26,879 nucleotides of DNA from JBHEPS01 sp046261635 (GCA_046261635.1 JBHEOL010000214.1:1-26879); one strand, 5' to 3'. Positions 5,351 through 13,058 are shown, numbered from the stretch's first letter. The notes: generated by a model not told the origin, from the sequence alone. Translations and numbers: made by a program.

Positions 5351-7192
5351 TTACTCCAACGGAACGAGCCCGCGCAACGCGGCCGAGGCCGTCGGCGGTT
5401 CGCTCGTCCGCGGCACGATCGTGACCGGAACCCCGCGGGCGGGAAGATATGCCGAGGAGGAAGGAGAGATCCTGCACCCCTCTTCTTCCTCGACCGCGTT
5501 GAGGACGACAGCGCTGACTCTCATCCCCCTTCGCTCGAGCTCGGTCACGAGCCTGCCGCTCTCGCTCGTGACGGTTTCTCCAACCCGCGTCACCACGATC
5601 GTCTCGGAGGCGTCGCTCCTGAGTGCCTCGCCGATCCGGCGCAGTGACCGGGAGTCGGAGAGCAGTTCTTCCGCGAGTGCGCCCGGCGGGAAGAGCTCCT
5701 TGTACCGAAGCAGCAGGCGCATCAGCTCGCGCACCCATTCCCCGGCTTCCCGAGGCAGATCGAGCAGGCGCAGAAAGTGGCCGGTCGGGGCGGTGTCGAC
5801 GAAAACCCGCTCGACGGACGGGTCGTCGAGCAGGTCGGCGAGCCTCGAAATGGCGAAGATCTCGTCCGCGCCCGGCGGCGCCATGTCGAGCAGGCTGGAG
5901 ATGACGTCGCTGTCGTGGGAGAGGGAAAAGTTCGACGGGGTGAGCCCTCCGACGGTTTTCTCGATCTCGCGTCCCATCCTCTCTCGGAATCGCTCCCATC
6001 GCTCGCGGGTCTCGACGATCTCCACGGAGAGGTTCGCGGGAGGCTGCTCGCTGGCGAAAACGTCGCGAAGGGCGTGCGCCGGGTCGACCGAGATGATCAC
6101 GAAGCGCGAGTCGGGATTCCGCTCCGCGGCCTGAAGAGCAACCGAGGAGGCGACCGTCGTTTTTCCGACGCCTCCTTTCCCCGCGAAGAAGACGAGGCGG
6201 GAGGGGGAGGAAAGCGCGAGCGGAGTCGACTCGAGCCTCTCGGCGGCCGCAGCGCGCGCGGTGCTCGTCCTGCCGGAGATCCATTCGAGCAGGTCGCCGA
6301 CCCTGGCGAGCGGGAAGGGGGATTCCGGCGCGGCGAGGACGGGAATCGAAAGCGAGCGGGCCGCCGCTTCCTCTTCCTCACAGCGTGCAGCGCACTGCGG
6401 GCAGCCGCACCAGCAGCGCGAGCGGTTCATCACGGCCAGCGGCACTGCGATCCCGGCGCCGCGAACCTCGTGGATCAGCCTCTTCGTCTGGGCGACGACC
6501 CACGGCTCAGCCAGCAGCAAAGGGATGAAAGCCGCGGCCGATGAATCGGTGAGGACGGCAGTGCGTCGTTCCCAGTCGGCGCGAAACGACTCGATGAACT
6601 CGTCGATCTCGTCGTGAACCCTCCGCCTCGTCAGTTGCGTGACGAGAGCCGTGTGCTTGGCCTGCATCTGCTCGAGCGCCATGCTGATCTGGCGGAAATG
6701 CCCGGAAGAGCCGAGGAGCCGAAGCGTGTGTCCCGTCGGCGCGGTGTCGACGACGATCGTCGCTTCGGGATGCTCCTCGGCGAGCTCTCCGATCCTCAGC
6801 CAACCGGTCAGCTCGTCGATGCCGGGGACCGAGAGCTCGAGCAGCGTCCGGATCTCGTCGCGATCGAGATACGTGCCCCGATCGCCGATCTCGACGAACC
6901 GGTCGAGGTTCCGGCTCATGAAGCCCTGCCACAACTCCTCGGGGCGAAACGGCTCGAGCGTGAGCGAAGCGGCCGGTGAGCCCTCTGGGAAGATGTCCGG
7001 AAGATTCGAGGCGGGATCGGTGGAAAAGAGCACGACCGGGCCGCGCGCGGCGAGATGCAGTGCCGCGATCGAGGCGATCGTCGTTTTCCCGACGCCGCCC
7101 TTGCCTCCGAAGAGGAGAATGCGAAAAGGGGCCTCCGAGGTGAGGCGCTCGAGAAACGTGCGGGCCGCCGGCGCGAACGCCCCGGGGCTCAT
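5351..7192 (-). CDS. Tandem ArsA/Get3-type ATPase in gas vesicle operon
   Basis: This 613-residue protein consists of two fused ArsA/Get3 modules. Half 1 (about 22-310) has the P-loop GGKGGVGKTT (29-38), a switch-I-like STDPASNLPDIF (57-68) and the signature DTAPTGHTLRLL (149-160). Half 2 (about 330-613) has AGKGGVGKTT (337-346), SVDPAHALRDVF (368-379) and DTAPTGHFLRLL (466-477). Both keep the lysine-rich deviant Walker A, so both sites look competent. Half 1 also has five cysteines (C260, C262, C264, C267, C271) where Get3 proteins carry a zinc-binding CxxC; half 2 has only C573. The fold fits ArsA (arsenite pump ATPase) or a Get3-like membrane-protein chaperone, but no arsB or arsR is nearby. 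Its start overlaps gvpG (ATGA) and the next gene follows after 9 bp, so it belongs to the gas vesicle operon. A chaperone role for hydrophobic Gvp subunits is inference. Confidence 0.95.
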   Translation of the reverse strand: MSPGAFAPAARTFLERLTSEAPFRILLFGGKGGVGKTTIASIAALHLAARGPVVLFSTDPASNLPDIFPEGSPAASLTLEPFRPEELWQGFMSRNLDRFVEIGDRGTYLDRDEIRTLLELSVPGIDELTGWLRIGELAEEHPEATIVVDTAPTGHTLRLLGSSGHFRQISMALEQMQAKHTALVTQLTRRRVHDEIDEFIESFRADWERRTAVLTDSSAAAFIPLLLAEPWVVAQTKRLIHEVRGAGIAVPLAVMNRSRCWCGCPQCAARCEEEEAAARSLSIPVLAAPESPFPLARVGDLLEWISGRTSTARAAAAERLESTPLALSSPSRLVFFAGKGGVGKTTVASSVALQAAERNPDSRFVIISVDPAHALRDVFASEQPPANLSVEIVETRERWERFRERMGREIEKTVGGLTPSNFSLSHDSDVISSLLDMAPPGADEIFAISRLADLLDDPSVERVFVDTAPTGHFLRLLDLPREAGEWVRELMRLLLRYKELFPPGALAEELLSDSRSLRRIGEALRSDASETIVVTRVGETVTSESGRLVTELERRGMRVSAVVLNAVEEEEGCRISPSSSAYLPARGVPVTIVPRTSEPPTASAALRGLVPLE

Positions 7193-7503
7193 TCTCCGTA
7201 TCCGGTGTGGACCGAGATCCCTTCCTCGTCGTCCTGCTCGGCCGCGTACTGGCGCGCCATGTCCTCGCGCGCCTGCCGGATCTCACGAAGCCGCTGGAAG
7301 ATGATCGCCTCTTCGGCGACGTAATCCTCTTCGGAGATCTCACCGAGCTCGAGCTTCATCTGCAGCTCGATGAGACGCTCCTTCCAGACCTGATCGTTCA
7401 GCAGCTCGTTGTCGGCCATCGTCTGGATCTGCTTCATCACCCATCGGACTCCCGAGACGGGCGCCTTGAAGGGAAGCAGCAGGAGATCGTCGATCAGGAG
7501 CAC
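7189..7503 (-). CDS. gvpG: Gas vesicle protein GvpG
   Basis: This 104-residue accessory protein matches GvpG. The N-terminus LLIDDLLLLPFKAPVSGVRW is the family hallmark (LLxDDLLLxPxKG), followed by a helical, acidic region with LQMKLELGEISEEDYVAEEA, where the G-E-I-S/T-E-E-E/D-Y motif is typical. In Halobacterium-type clusters GvpG sits next to GvpF and takes part in the accessory complex that forms with GvpF/L and binds GvpA. The GTG start at 7503 has GAGG placed 5 nt upstream and lies 7 bp after the first GvpF/L gene; its stop overlaps the ArsA-like start. The C-terminal tail is acidic. Confidence 0.93.
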   Translation of the reverse strand: MLLIDDLLLLPFKAPVSGVRWVMKQIQTMADNELLNDQVWKERLIELQMKLELGEISEEDYVAEEAIIFQRLREIRQAREDMARQYAAEQDDEEGISVHTGYGE

Positions 7504-7510
7504 GGAATCC

Positions 7511-8296
7511 TCATCGTTCGGCCCGTTCGAGGCGGAGGCGGATATTCACGAAGTTGTACGGCGGCCAGGGGCCGGTGTAGAGGAACGAGAGCTTGTTCTC
7601 GTAGCGCCGCGCGATCTCGGAGATCTGGTCGTCAAAAGCCTTCGTCTTGTCCCGCTCGACGAGGAACGCGGCGTTCATGATCATCTTGTCGCCGATCGGC
7701 TTGTTCGACCGCGAGGCCACCGCGGCGCTCCGGAGCCCTTCGTAGATCTCCTTCACATACCCGTCGGCCTTCGCCTGAAGGGCCGATTCGACGACACGTC
7801 CCAACTGCATCTTCGAGAAGTACGACCCCGAGGCCTGCGAGTTGATCTCCTCCTTCAACCTGCGGATCTCGGAGTTCTCCCCTTCCAATTCGCGAATGAC
7901 CGCATCCTTGTCCCAGCTCACCTTGAGCCCGAACTCGATTTTCCCTTCCATCTTCTCGAGCACTTCCACCAGCGCCTGATACGTTCCCTGAAGGAACGCC
8001 CGGATGTCGTCCTCGGTGCGGAACACCGTTCCGAAGCTCATCGGAAGGACGGTGAAGCTCCTCATCACGACTTCGTTGACGTGCTCGTGCGTCAGCGCGT
8101 TCTCGCGCGTCGGATCGAAGATGATGAGCGGGCAGTTCGAGACGACCGCGGCGAATTCCTTGTAAGGAACCGTATGCACCTCGTCGTTGCGGCCCCCGAT
8201 TCCGATGTTCCCGAACGTCTGGGGTGTGTTCGTCTTGATGATGCAGTAGACGTATTTCCCCTGTTCTTCAGATCCTGGGCTCTTCTGGTCTGTCAT
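7511..8296 (-). CDS. gvpF: Gas vesicle accessory protein GvpF/GvpL (first copy, operon leader)
   Basis: This 261-residue GvpF/L protein has the clearest consensus of the three. It has the strand GKYVYCIIKT (13-22), VLPMSFGTVFRTEDDI (83-98), a long charged helix with coiled-coil character (VIRELEGENSEIRRLKEEIN), and the C-terminal LYTGPWPPYNFV. The ATG at 8296 (MTDQKS) was preferred over an in-frame GTG at 8344. The ATG has a GGTGGAG site about 11 nt upstream, and the 17 extra residues are low-complexity and precede the conserved strand. It is the first gene of the operon and directly precedes gvpG, the usual F-G order. The symbol gvpF is used by position; gvpL is equally possible. Confidence 0.93.
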   Translation of the reverse strand: MTDQKSPGSEEQGKYVYCIIKTNTPQTFGNIGIGGRNDEVHTVPYKEFAAVVSNCPLIIFDPTRENALTHEHVNEVVMRSFTVLPMSFGTVFRTEDDIRAFLQGTYQALVEVLEKMEGKIEFGLKVSWDKDAVIRELEGENSEIRRLKEEINSQASGSYFSKMQLGRVVESALQAKADGYVKEIYEGLRSAAVASRSNKPIGDKMIMNAAFLVERDKTKAFDDQISEIARRYENKLSFLYTGPWPPYNFVNIRLRLERAER

Positions 8297-8366
8297 CTGG
8301 GCGGGCTCTCCACCTGAGGGGCTTCCAAGTTCCGTGCCCCGCACTCTCGATCGGCAACTCCACCTT

Positions 8367-8396
8367 ACGATACTCTGCCGCCCTTGAATCCTTCAA
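8367..8396 (-). promoter_or_regulatory. Possible promoter of gas vesicle operon
   Basis: On the minus strand TTGAAG (8391-8396) and TATCGT (8367-8372) are 18 bp apart, each 4 of 6 matches to consensus. Transcription from here would leave a leader of about 60 nt before the ATG at 8296. The hexamer overlaps the putative plus-strand -10 of mutY, so the two promoters could interfere with each other. Confidence 0.3.
8371..8376 (+). promoter_or_regulatory. -10-like hexamer TACTCT before mutY
   Basis: TACTCT ends 7 nt before the TTG at 8384, with no Shine-Dalgarno sequence between (GCCGCCC). It fits the same leaderless pattern as other genes here, although a TTG start makes leaderless initiation less certain. 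Confidence 0.3.
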
Positions 8397-9448
8397 ATCC
8401 TTCCCGGAGCAGGGCTCTGGCCGCAGCGGTGGAGCGATGGTTCGTCGTCCACCAGCGTGATCTCCCATGGAGACGGGCGTACGACCCATGGCAGGTGTGG
8501 GTCTCCGAGATCATGCTCCAGCAGACGAGGATGGAAGTCGTCGTTCCCTATTTCGAGCGATTCATCGAACGTTTCCCGACGGTGGAGTCGCTCGCAGCGG
8601 CGGACGAGCAGGAGGTTCTCGCGGCCTGGTCGGGGCTCGGTTACTACCGGCGGGCGCGGATGCTCCACCAGGGGGCGCGCTGGGTCGCGGAGCGAGGCGA
8701 AGGCGTTCCCCGGACCACGGCCGTTCTCGAAACCGTTCCGGGGATCGGGCGCTACACGGCAGGCGCGATCGCCTCGATCGCCTTCGAAGTCCGGGCACCC
8801 ATCGTCGACGGGAATGTTGCGAGGGTCGCGGCAAGGCTCGAGGCGATCGAAGAGCCGCTCGGCAGCACCGCGCTTCTCAAGCGCGAGTGGGCGTGGGCCG
8901 CGGACCTCGTCGGGGCGTCGACCTCGCCCCGCGCGCTCAACCAGGGTCTCATGGAGCTCGGCGCCCGGATCTGCCGGCCGCGCGATCCGCTTTGCCCTGA
9001 ATGCCCCCTTGCGGCTCTGTGCGCCGCCAGCGCGAAGGGGGAGGAACGGGAGTATCCGCGCAGGAGCGCGGCGCGAGGGAGCATCGAGCTCGAGATTCCC
9101 CTCTTCCTCGTCGAGGACGGGCGCGGGCGGGTTCTTCTCGAGCTCCAGTCCGGCGGCGCGCTCATGAAAGGGATGTGGCACCTCCCCCACGGTTCCGCGG
9201 AGCTCTTTCCCGGCAGCGATGCGGAGCGCTTTCGCAGAGTCGGGAAGATCGGGTCGTTCCTGCACACGATCACGCACCGGCGGATCCGGTTCGAGCTGTG
9301 GGTGGCCGAGCTCGCCACGATTGCCGACGGTCCGGAGGCCGCCTGGGTCGATCCGGAAGAGCTCGGCTCGATTCCGCATCCGTCGTACGTGCGGAAGGCG
9401 ATCGCGCTCTGGTCGAGCAGGAGGGAGCACAGCGGGACGTCATCCTGA
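8384..9448 (+). CDS. mutY: A/G-specific adenine DNA glycosylase
   Basis: MutY removes adenine mispaired with 8-oxoguanine in base excision repair. Visible features are RDLPWRR (25-31), SEIMLQQTR with catalytic Glu42, and the helix-hairpin-helix VPGIGRYTAGAI (118-129). VDGNVARV with catalytic Asp142 follows, then the [4Fe-4S] loop CX6CX2CX5C formed by C197, C204, C207 and C213. The C-terminal part (about 230-350) is NUDIX-like, with GMWHLPHG and a TITHRRIRFELWV segment corresponding to the FSHxxL region that reads 8-oxoG in MutY. The 354-residue length is normal. The TTG start at 8384 is the best upstream candidate. A GTG further in (giving VERWFVVHQ) would still keep the catalytic domain, so the first residues are uncertain. 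Confidence 0.96.
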   Translation: MNPSNPSRSRALAAAVERWFVVHQRDLPWRRAYDPWQVWVSEIMLQQTRMEVVVPYFERFIERFPTVESLAAADEQEVLAAWSGLGYYRRARMLHQGARWVAERGEGVPRTTAVLETVPGIGRYTAGAIASIAFEVRAPIVDGNVARVAARLEAIEEPLGSTALLKREWAWAADLVGASTSPRALNQGLMELGARICRPRDPLCPECPLAALCAASAKGEEREYPRRSAARGSIELEIPLFLVEDGRGRVLLELQSGGALMKGMWHLPHGSAELFPGSDAERFRRVGKIGSFLHTITHRRIRFELWVAELATIADGPEAAWVDPEELGSIPHPSYVRKAIALWSSRREHSGTSS

Positions 9449-9466
9449 GAGGCTTTCACAGCCTCT
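9448..9466 (+). terminator. Hairpin at the end of mutY
   Basis: AGAGGCT (9448-9454) and AGCCTCT (9460-9466) form a perfect 7-bp stem with a 5-nt loop, starting within the mutY stop codon. No T-run follows. It could separate mutY from the next gene, which has its own promoter-like hexamer. Confidence 0.45.
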
Positions 9467-9502
9467 GAGCGAGTTGGTGCATGGCTGACCGCCGGTCCCC
9501 TT

Positions 9503-9508
9503 TACAAT
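9503..9508 (+). promoter_or_regulatory. -10-like hexamer TACAAT, leaderless start candidate
   Basis: TACAAT (5 of 6 to consensus) ends 7 nt before the ATG at 9516. The expected transcription start would be at or next to the A of the start codon. No ribosome binding site is present. It is one of the two best such sites in the window. Confidence 0.5.
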
Positions 9509-9515
9509 ACGAGCC

Positions 9516-12251
9516 ATGACTCGTGCGTGGGTGGTGGTTCTTTCTCTGTTTCTCGTTCTCTTCGGCGGCAGCGCCTTCGGCCAGTGCGAATTCCGCAGCG
9601 CCTTCGACCTCCGGTTCCGGGACACGGCACTCGATCTCTCGCTGGATGGGAACGACCTGTGGGTCGCGACCGGGTGGGGCGTGGCGCTCTGGGACGCGGC
9701 CGCCGAGCGGCCCGTCACCTCGCTCTCGATCGAGAGAACGACGGTCGCCGTGCAGGCCGTTCCGGGAGGAGCGTGGGTCGGCAGCGGCACGAGCGTTCAG
9801 TTCGTCGAGGCCGCGCCCCATCTCGCGCGGCGGGCCGGCGTCGATCTCGGCGCGGCGGTGAGTGATCTCGTGATCTCGGGGAACTACCTCTACGCGGCCA
9901 CATCGGCCGGCGTGATCCAGATCGACATCGCGGACCGCGCGGGGCCGGCGGTTGCCGCGAGTCTGCCCACGACGTCCGGCGCAGCGATCTCGGTCGCGAT
10001 TCTCGGAGCGTTTCTCTATGCCGCCGACGGCGATTCCACCGTCGAGGCGTACTCGATCCAGATTCCGTCGCTGCCTCAGAAGATCGGCACGGTCGACTCG
10101 CTTCCGCGCTCGGTCGGAGTATCGGCGCTGGACCACTATCTCGTCGTTTCCGACGGACAGCAGAGCGAGATTTTTTCGGGCAGCGGGACCGCGCTCGGAC
10201 GGGTTGCCCTTCTCCCGTTCAGCGGAACGGCCGCGGCGCGGTGGAGCGGCTCGGTGCATTTTCTCGCCGGAGGTGGTCGTGAGGTCCACGCGGTCGACGT
10301 CCTCGCGCCGAGGCCGACGATCGTCAGCAGCGCCACGACGGAGCTGACCTCGGGCAACACGAACCGCGTGTCCGAGCTCGTCGCCTCGGGATCGAAGTTA
10401 TGGGCTGCAGCGGGCGACGCCGGCGTCGAGGCATGGCGCCTGACGGGCTTCGCGCCTCCGTATCCCCTGCGTCTGGTCCGCACCGAGGCAATCGGGTCGT
10501 CATGGATCTCGGGGGCGCGAGCAGTCATCGCCCTCTCCTCGGGTGGGCTTCAGCGTTTTTCCGACAGCTCCGGGCAGCTCGTACCCGGACCCGTCTGGCA
10601 GGAGGGGTCGATCTCCAGAATCCTCGACGGTGAAGCAGACCGCATTCTCACATCGACCGGGCAGGAGCTCCGCCTCTGGGACATCGCCCCCTCCACGCCG
10701 ACCTCTCTCGGCGCGGTCACGCTTTCGGGCGCCATCCGATCGGGAGCCCTTCACGGATCGGTCGGATGGGCGATCGTCGCCGACAACTCGCTCTGGCGAG
10801 TCGATTTCTCCGCGCAACCGCCAGCGGCCGCGCAGGTCGCGGTCGGCGGATCGCCCGATTTCGTCGTCGCGAGCAGCGCGGGCTTCGCGACTGCCGACAT
10901 CCTCGAGGACGGGAACACGCGCGTCCGGTTCGTGCCCGGCGTTGACCCCGCGAATTCGGCGAGCGAGGTGACGATCGAAGGTGCCTCGAATGGAGGGATC
11001 GCGATGGGAGCGTCGCCCCTCGTCGCGGCGGCGACGTTCCGGGGAATCACGCTGATCGATTTCGGCGCTGGAGGGAGCACGAAAATCGTGCCGGGAACGA
11101 ACCAGTCGCCGATCCGCGGCCTGAGGATCGAAGGGGACCGGCTGATCCTCGTGACCGGGGACAGAATCGAGGTGCGGACGCTCGACAGCGGCGCGCTCCT
11201 CCGCGCTCTCCCGACGGGCGTGACACTCACCTCGATCTCCGCCTCGGCTTCGCGGGCGATCGCATCCTCGATGGAGGGATTTGCGATTGCCGATCTCGAG
11301 ACCGCGAGCAGGCAGCCCGAGCAGATCGCGCTCCCCGACACGGCCAGCCGCTACTACCGTTCGCTCGCCACAGACGGCGACCTGCTCTGGCTCGGCGATG
11401 CTCAGCGCATCGACCTGTACCGGACCGATTCGTCGGCCATCCCGCGGCATCAGGCCGAGGTGTCGTTCGAAGGGTCGGCTCCCCCGGTCGGATTCACGGC
11501 GGCGGCGGGAAGGCTCTTCACCATCTCGGCCACCGGAACGCTCGAGTCGTGGCGCGCCGACGGATCGCGCGAAGCCGCGTTGAGCATCGACGAGGGCTCG
11601 CTCCAGCAGATCGACGGAATCACGTCGGTCGGAGGGGCGGTCTGGGTCTCGATCACGAGAAACTGCCTCAGCACGGGATGCGAAAAACTGACGGTCGTCA
11701 TCGATACGCGTTCGGGAATCACCCGATCGACGGCTTTCAACGGCGGGACCGTCGATGCGATCGCGCATGGCGATCTCGCCGCGGTCGTCACGACACTTCC
11801 GTCGGAGGTGAGGCTCTACGACATCAGCGATCCGGCTCATCCCCGGCTGGTCTCTTCCACCGCGGCTTCGGGCGGTCCGGTTTCGGTCGACTTCGACGCC
11901 ACGCGGGTCTGGGTTCTCGGCGACCGGCTGCGCGCTTACTCGCGTTCAGGGCTCGACCTGGTCTCGACGCATTTCGATGCATGGACGGCCGATCCGCTCG
12001 GTCGTGTGAGCTATCTCGACCAGACCATCCGGGTCGTGGGATCGTGCATGCTGGTCGCGGGCCGCACGGCTGTGCCGACGCTATGGAATGCGGCCGGAGA
12101 ATCACTGACGCCGCTTCCCGCGCCCGACGTGCCGGACGCTGTTCGCGGCGCCGCGGTCTCGGGGAGCTCGATTCATCTTCTCGGCGAATACGCGCTCCAG
12201 ACGTGGAGCAGTGCGCCGCCGGCCGAGCGCTCCCGGCCGGTCCGGCGCTGA
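9516..12251 (+). CDS. Large exported propeller-like protein of unknown function
   Basis: This 911-residue protein has a signal peptide (VVVLSLFLVLFGGSAFG, probable cleavage near residue 22, mature start QCEF). The rest is built of repeated short beta-strand blades of the pattern I-S/D-G-N-x-L-Y/W-V-A-x-x-x-G-V-x-x-x-D, for example LSLDGNDLWVATGWGVALWD, LVISGNYLYAATSAGVIQID and VAILGAFLYAADGDSTVEAY. This is as in LVIVD or PQQ/WD-type beta-propellers, probably two propellers or more. There is no membrane anchor, and cysteines are few (C24, a CLSTGC pair near residue 720, and one near 850). No catalytic domain is recognised. A periplasmic or extracellular binding or scaffold role is plausible. 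An enoyl-hydratase gene follows 18 bp later on the same strand, and the two may be co-transcribed without functional relation. Confidence 0.85.
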   Translation: MTRAWVVVLSLFLVLFGGSAFGQCEFRSAFDLRFRDTALDLSLDGNDLWVATGWGVALWDAAAERPVTSLSIERTTVAVQAVPGGAWVGSGTSVQFVEAAPHLARRAGVDLGAAVSDLVISGNYLYAATSAGVIQIDIADRAGPAVAASLPTTSGAAISVAILGAFLYAADGDSTVEAYSIQIPSLPQKIGTVDSLPRSVGVSALDHYLVVSDGQQSEIFSGSGTALGRVALLPFSGTAAARWSGSVHFLAGGGREVHAVDVLAPRPTIVSSATTELTSGNTNRVSELVASGSKLWAAAGDAGVEAWRLTGFAPPYPLRLVRTEAIGSSWISGARAVIALSSGGLQRFSDSSGQLVPGPVWQEGSISRILDGEADRILTSTGQELRLWDIAPSTPTSLGAVTLSGAIRSGALHGSVGWAIVADNSLWRVDFSAQPPAAAQVAVGGSPDFVVASSAGFATADILEDGNTRVRFVPGVDPANSASEVTIEGASNGGIAMGASPLVAAATFRGITLIDFGAGGSTKIVPGTNQSPIRGLRIEGDRLILVTGDRIEVRTLDSGALLRALPTGVTLTSISASASRAIASSMEGFAIADLETASRQPEQIALPDTASRYYRSLATDGDLLWLGDAQRIDLYRTDSSAIPRHQAEVSFEGSAPPVGFTAAAGRLFTISATGTLESWRADGSREAALSIDEGSLQQIDGITSVGGAVWVSITRNCLSTGCEKLTVVIDTRSGITRSTAFNGGTVDAIAHGDLAAVVTTLPSEVRLYDISDPAHPRLVSSTAASGGPVSVDFDATRVWVLGDRLRAYSRSGLDLVSTHFDAWTADPLGRVSYLDQTIRVVGSCMLVAGRTAVPTLWNAAGESLTPLPAPDVPDAVRGAAVSGSSIHLLGEYALQTWSSAPPAERSRPVRR

Positions 12252-12269
12252 CTGAACCGCGGAGGACGA

Positions 12270-13031
12270 ATGAGTAGAAAGATCCGATTCGAAAAGCAGA
12301 GCGATCGCTACCGGATCGTCCTCGACGCCCCGCCGCTCCACATCCTCGACACGGCGATGCTGGCCGAGCTCCGCGAAGCCGTGGGGATGGTCCAGGCGGA
12401 TCGACCACTGCTCCTGATCGAGGCAGTGGGAGAGAAAGCCTTTTCGGCGGGGGTGAGCGTTCAGGACCACCTGGGGGACCGGGTCGGGCCGATGCTCGAT
12501 GCTTTTCACGGCGCGCTTCGCGCGCTCAATCGTCTCGACGTGGTGAGCGTCGCCCTGGTACGCGGTCTCTGTCTCGGCGGCGGGTGCGAGCTCGCCATGG
12601 CGTGCGACTTCGTCCTCGCCTCCGAGCGCGCCACTTTCGGGCAGCCCGAGATCGCTCTGGGCGTTTTTCCGCCGGTGGCCGCATGGCAGCTCGGCAGACT
12701 CACCTCGCCCCGAAAGGGGCTCGAGCTGATTCTCGCCGGCGATCCGATCTCCGCGGCAGATGCCGAGCGGCTCGGGCTCGTCAACGCCGTGTTCCCCGAC
12801 GGCCAGTTGGATGGAAAAGCCGAAGAGTGGCTCGGGCGGCTGCTCCGCCACAGCGCATCATCGTTGCGAATCGCGAAGAAAGCGTTCCGGCTGGCTTCCG
12901 CCGACGACTTCGAAGTGCGCCTGGCGGAAGTCGAGCGGCTCTATCTCGAGCAGCTGATGCGAACCGGCGATGCGACCGAGGGGCTGGTCGCATTCATCGA
13001 GAAGCGGCCTCCCATCTGGAAAGGGAAGTAA
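12270..13031 (+). CDS. Enoyl-CoA hydratase/isomerase (crotonase) family protein
   Basis: A 253-residue crotonase-fold enzyme acting on a CoA thioester. The oxyanion-hole segments are AFSAGVSVQDH (58-67) and GLCLGGGCELAMACD (99-113). The two catalytic glutamates of classical enoyl-CoA hydratases are present as Glu107 (GCELA) and Glu127 (FGQPEIALG). The PPVAAWQLGRL segment replaces the more common PGAGGTQRL. The N-terminus is short and lacks the usual NRPxxxNAL, having APPLHILDTAML instead, which also occurs in dienoyl-CoA hydratases of aromatic-ring degradation; the true substrate cannot be told. The start ATG at 12270 has GGAGG 4 nt upstream. No other beta-oxidation gene is adjacent. Confidence 0.92.
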   Translation: MSRKIRFEKQSDRYRIVLDAPPLHILDTAMLAELREAVGMVQADRPLLLIEAVGEKAFSAGVSVQDHLGDRVGPMLDAFHGALRALNRLDVVSVALVRGLCLGGGCELAMACDFVLASERATFGQPEIALGVFPPVAAWQLGRLTSPRKGLELILAGDPISAADAERLGLVNAVFPDGQLDGKAEEWLGRLLRHSASSLRIAKKAFRLASADDFEVRLAEVERLYLEQLMRTGDATEGLVAFIEKRPPIWKGK

Positions 13032-13040
13032 CCGCAGGCC

Positions 13041-13058
13041 GGGACTTCCGGGTCCCGT
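13041..13058 (+). terminator. Hairpin after crotonase gene
   Basis: CGGGAC (13041-13046) pairs with GTCCCG (13053-13058) around a 6-nt loop, 10 bases after the stop codon. Only two T residues follow, so it may be a weak or Rho-assisted terminator. Confidence 0.4.

Noticed and set aside
4947..6284. 445-residue minus-strand frame overlapping the ArsA-like and GvpF/L genes
   Set aside because: It overlaps two well-supported genes in another frame and is extremely rich in Arg and Ala without motifs. It is an out-of-frame shadow.
5351..7192. Arsenic resistance (arsA) gene
   Set aside because: The fold fits, but no arsB, arsC, arsD or arsR is in the window, and the gene overlaps gvpG within the gas vesicle operon. 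The arsenical role is therefore not claimed.
10500..11840. 446-residue minus-strand frame inside the propeller gene
   Set aside because: Arg/Asp-rich shadow composition and no domain. The plus-strand frame has a signal peptide and repeated blade motifs.
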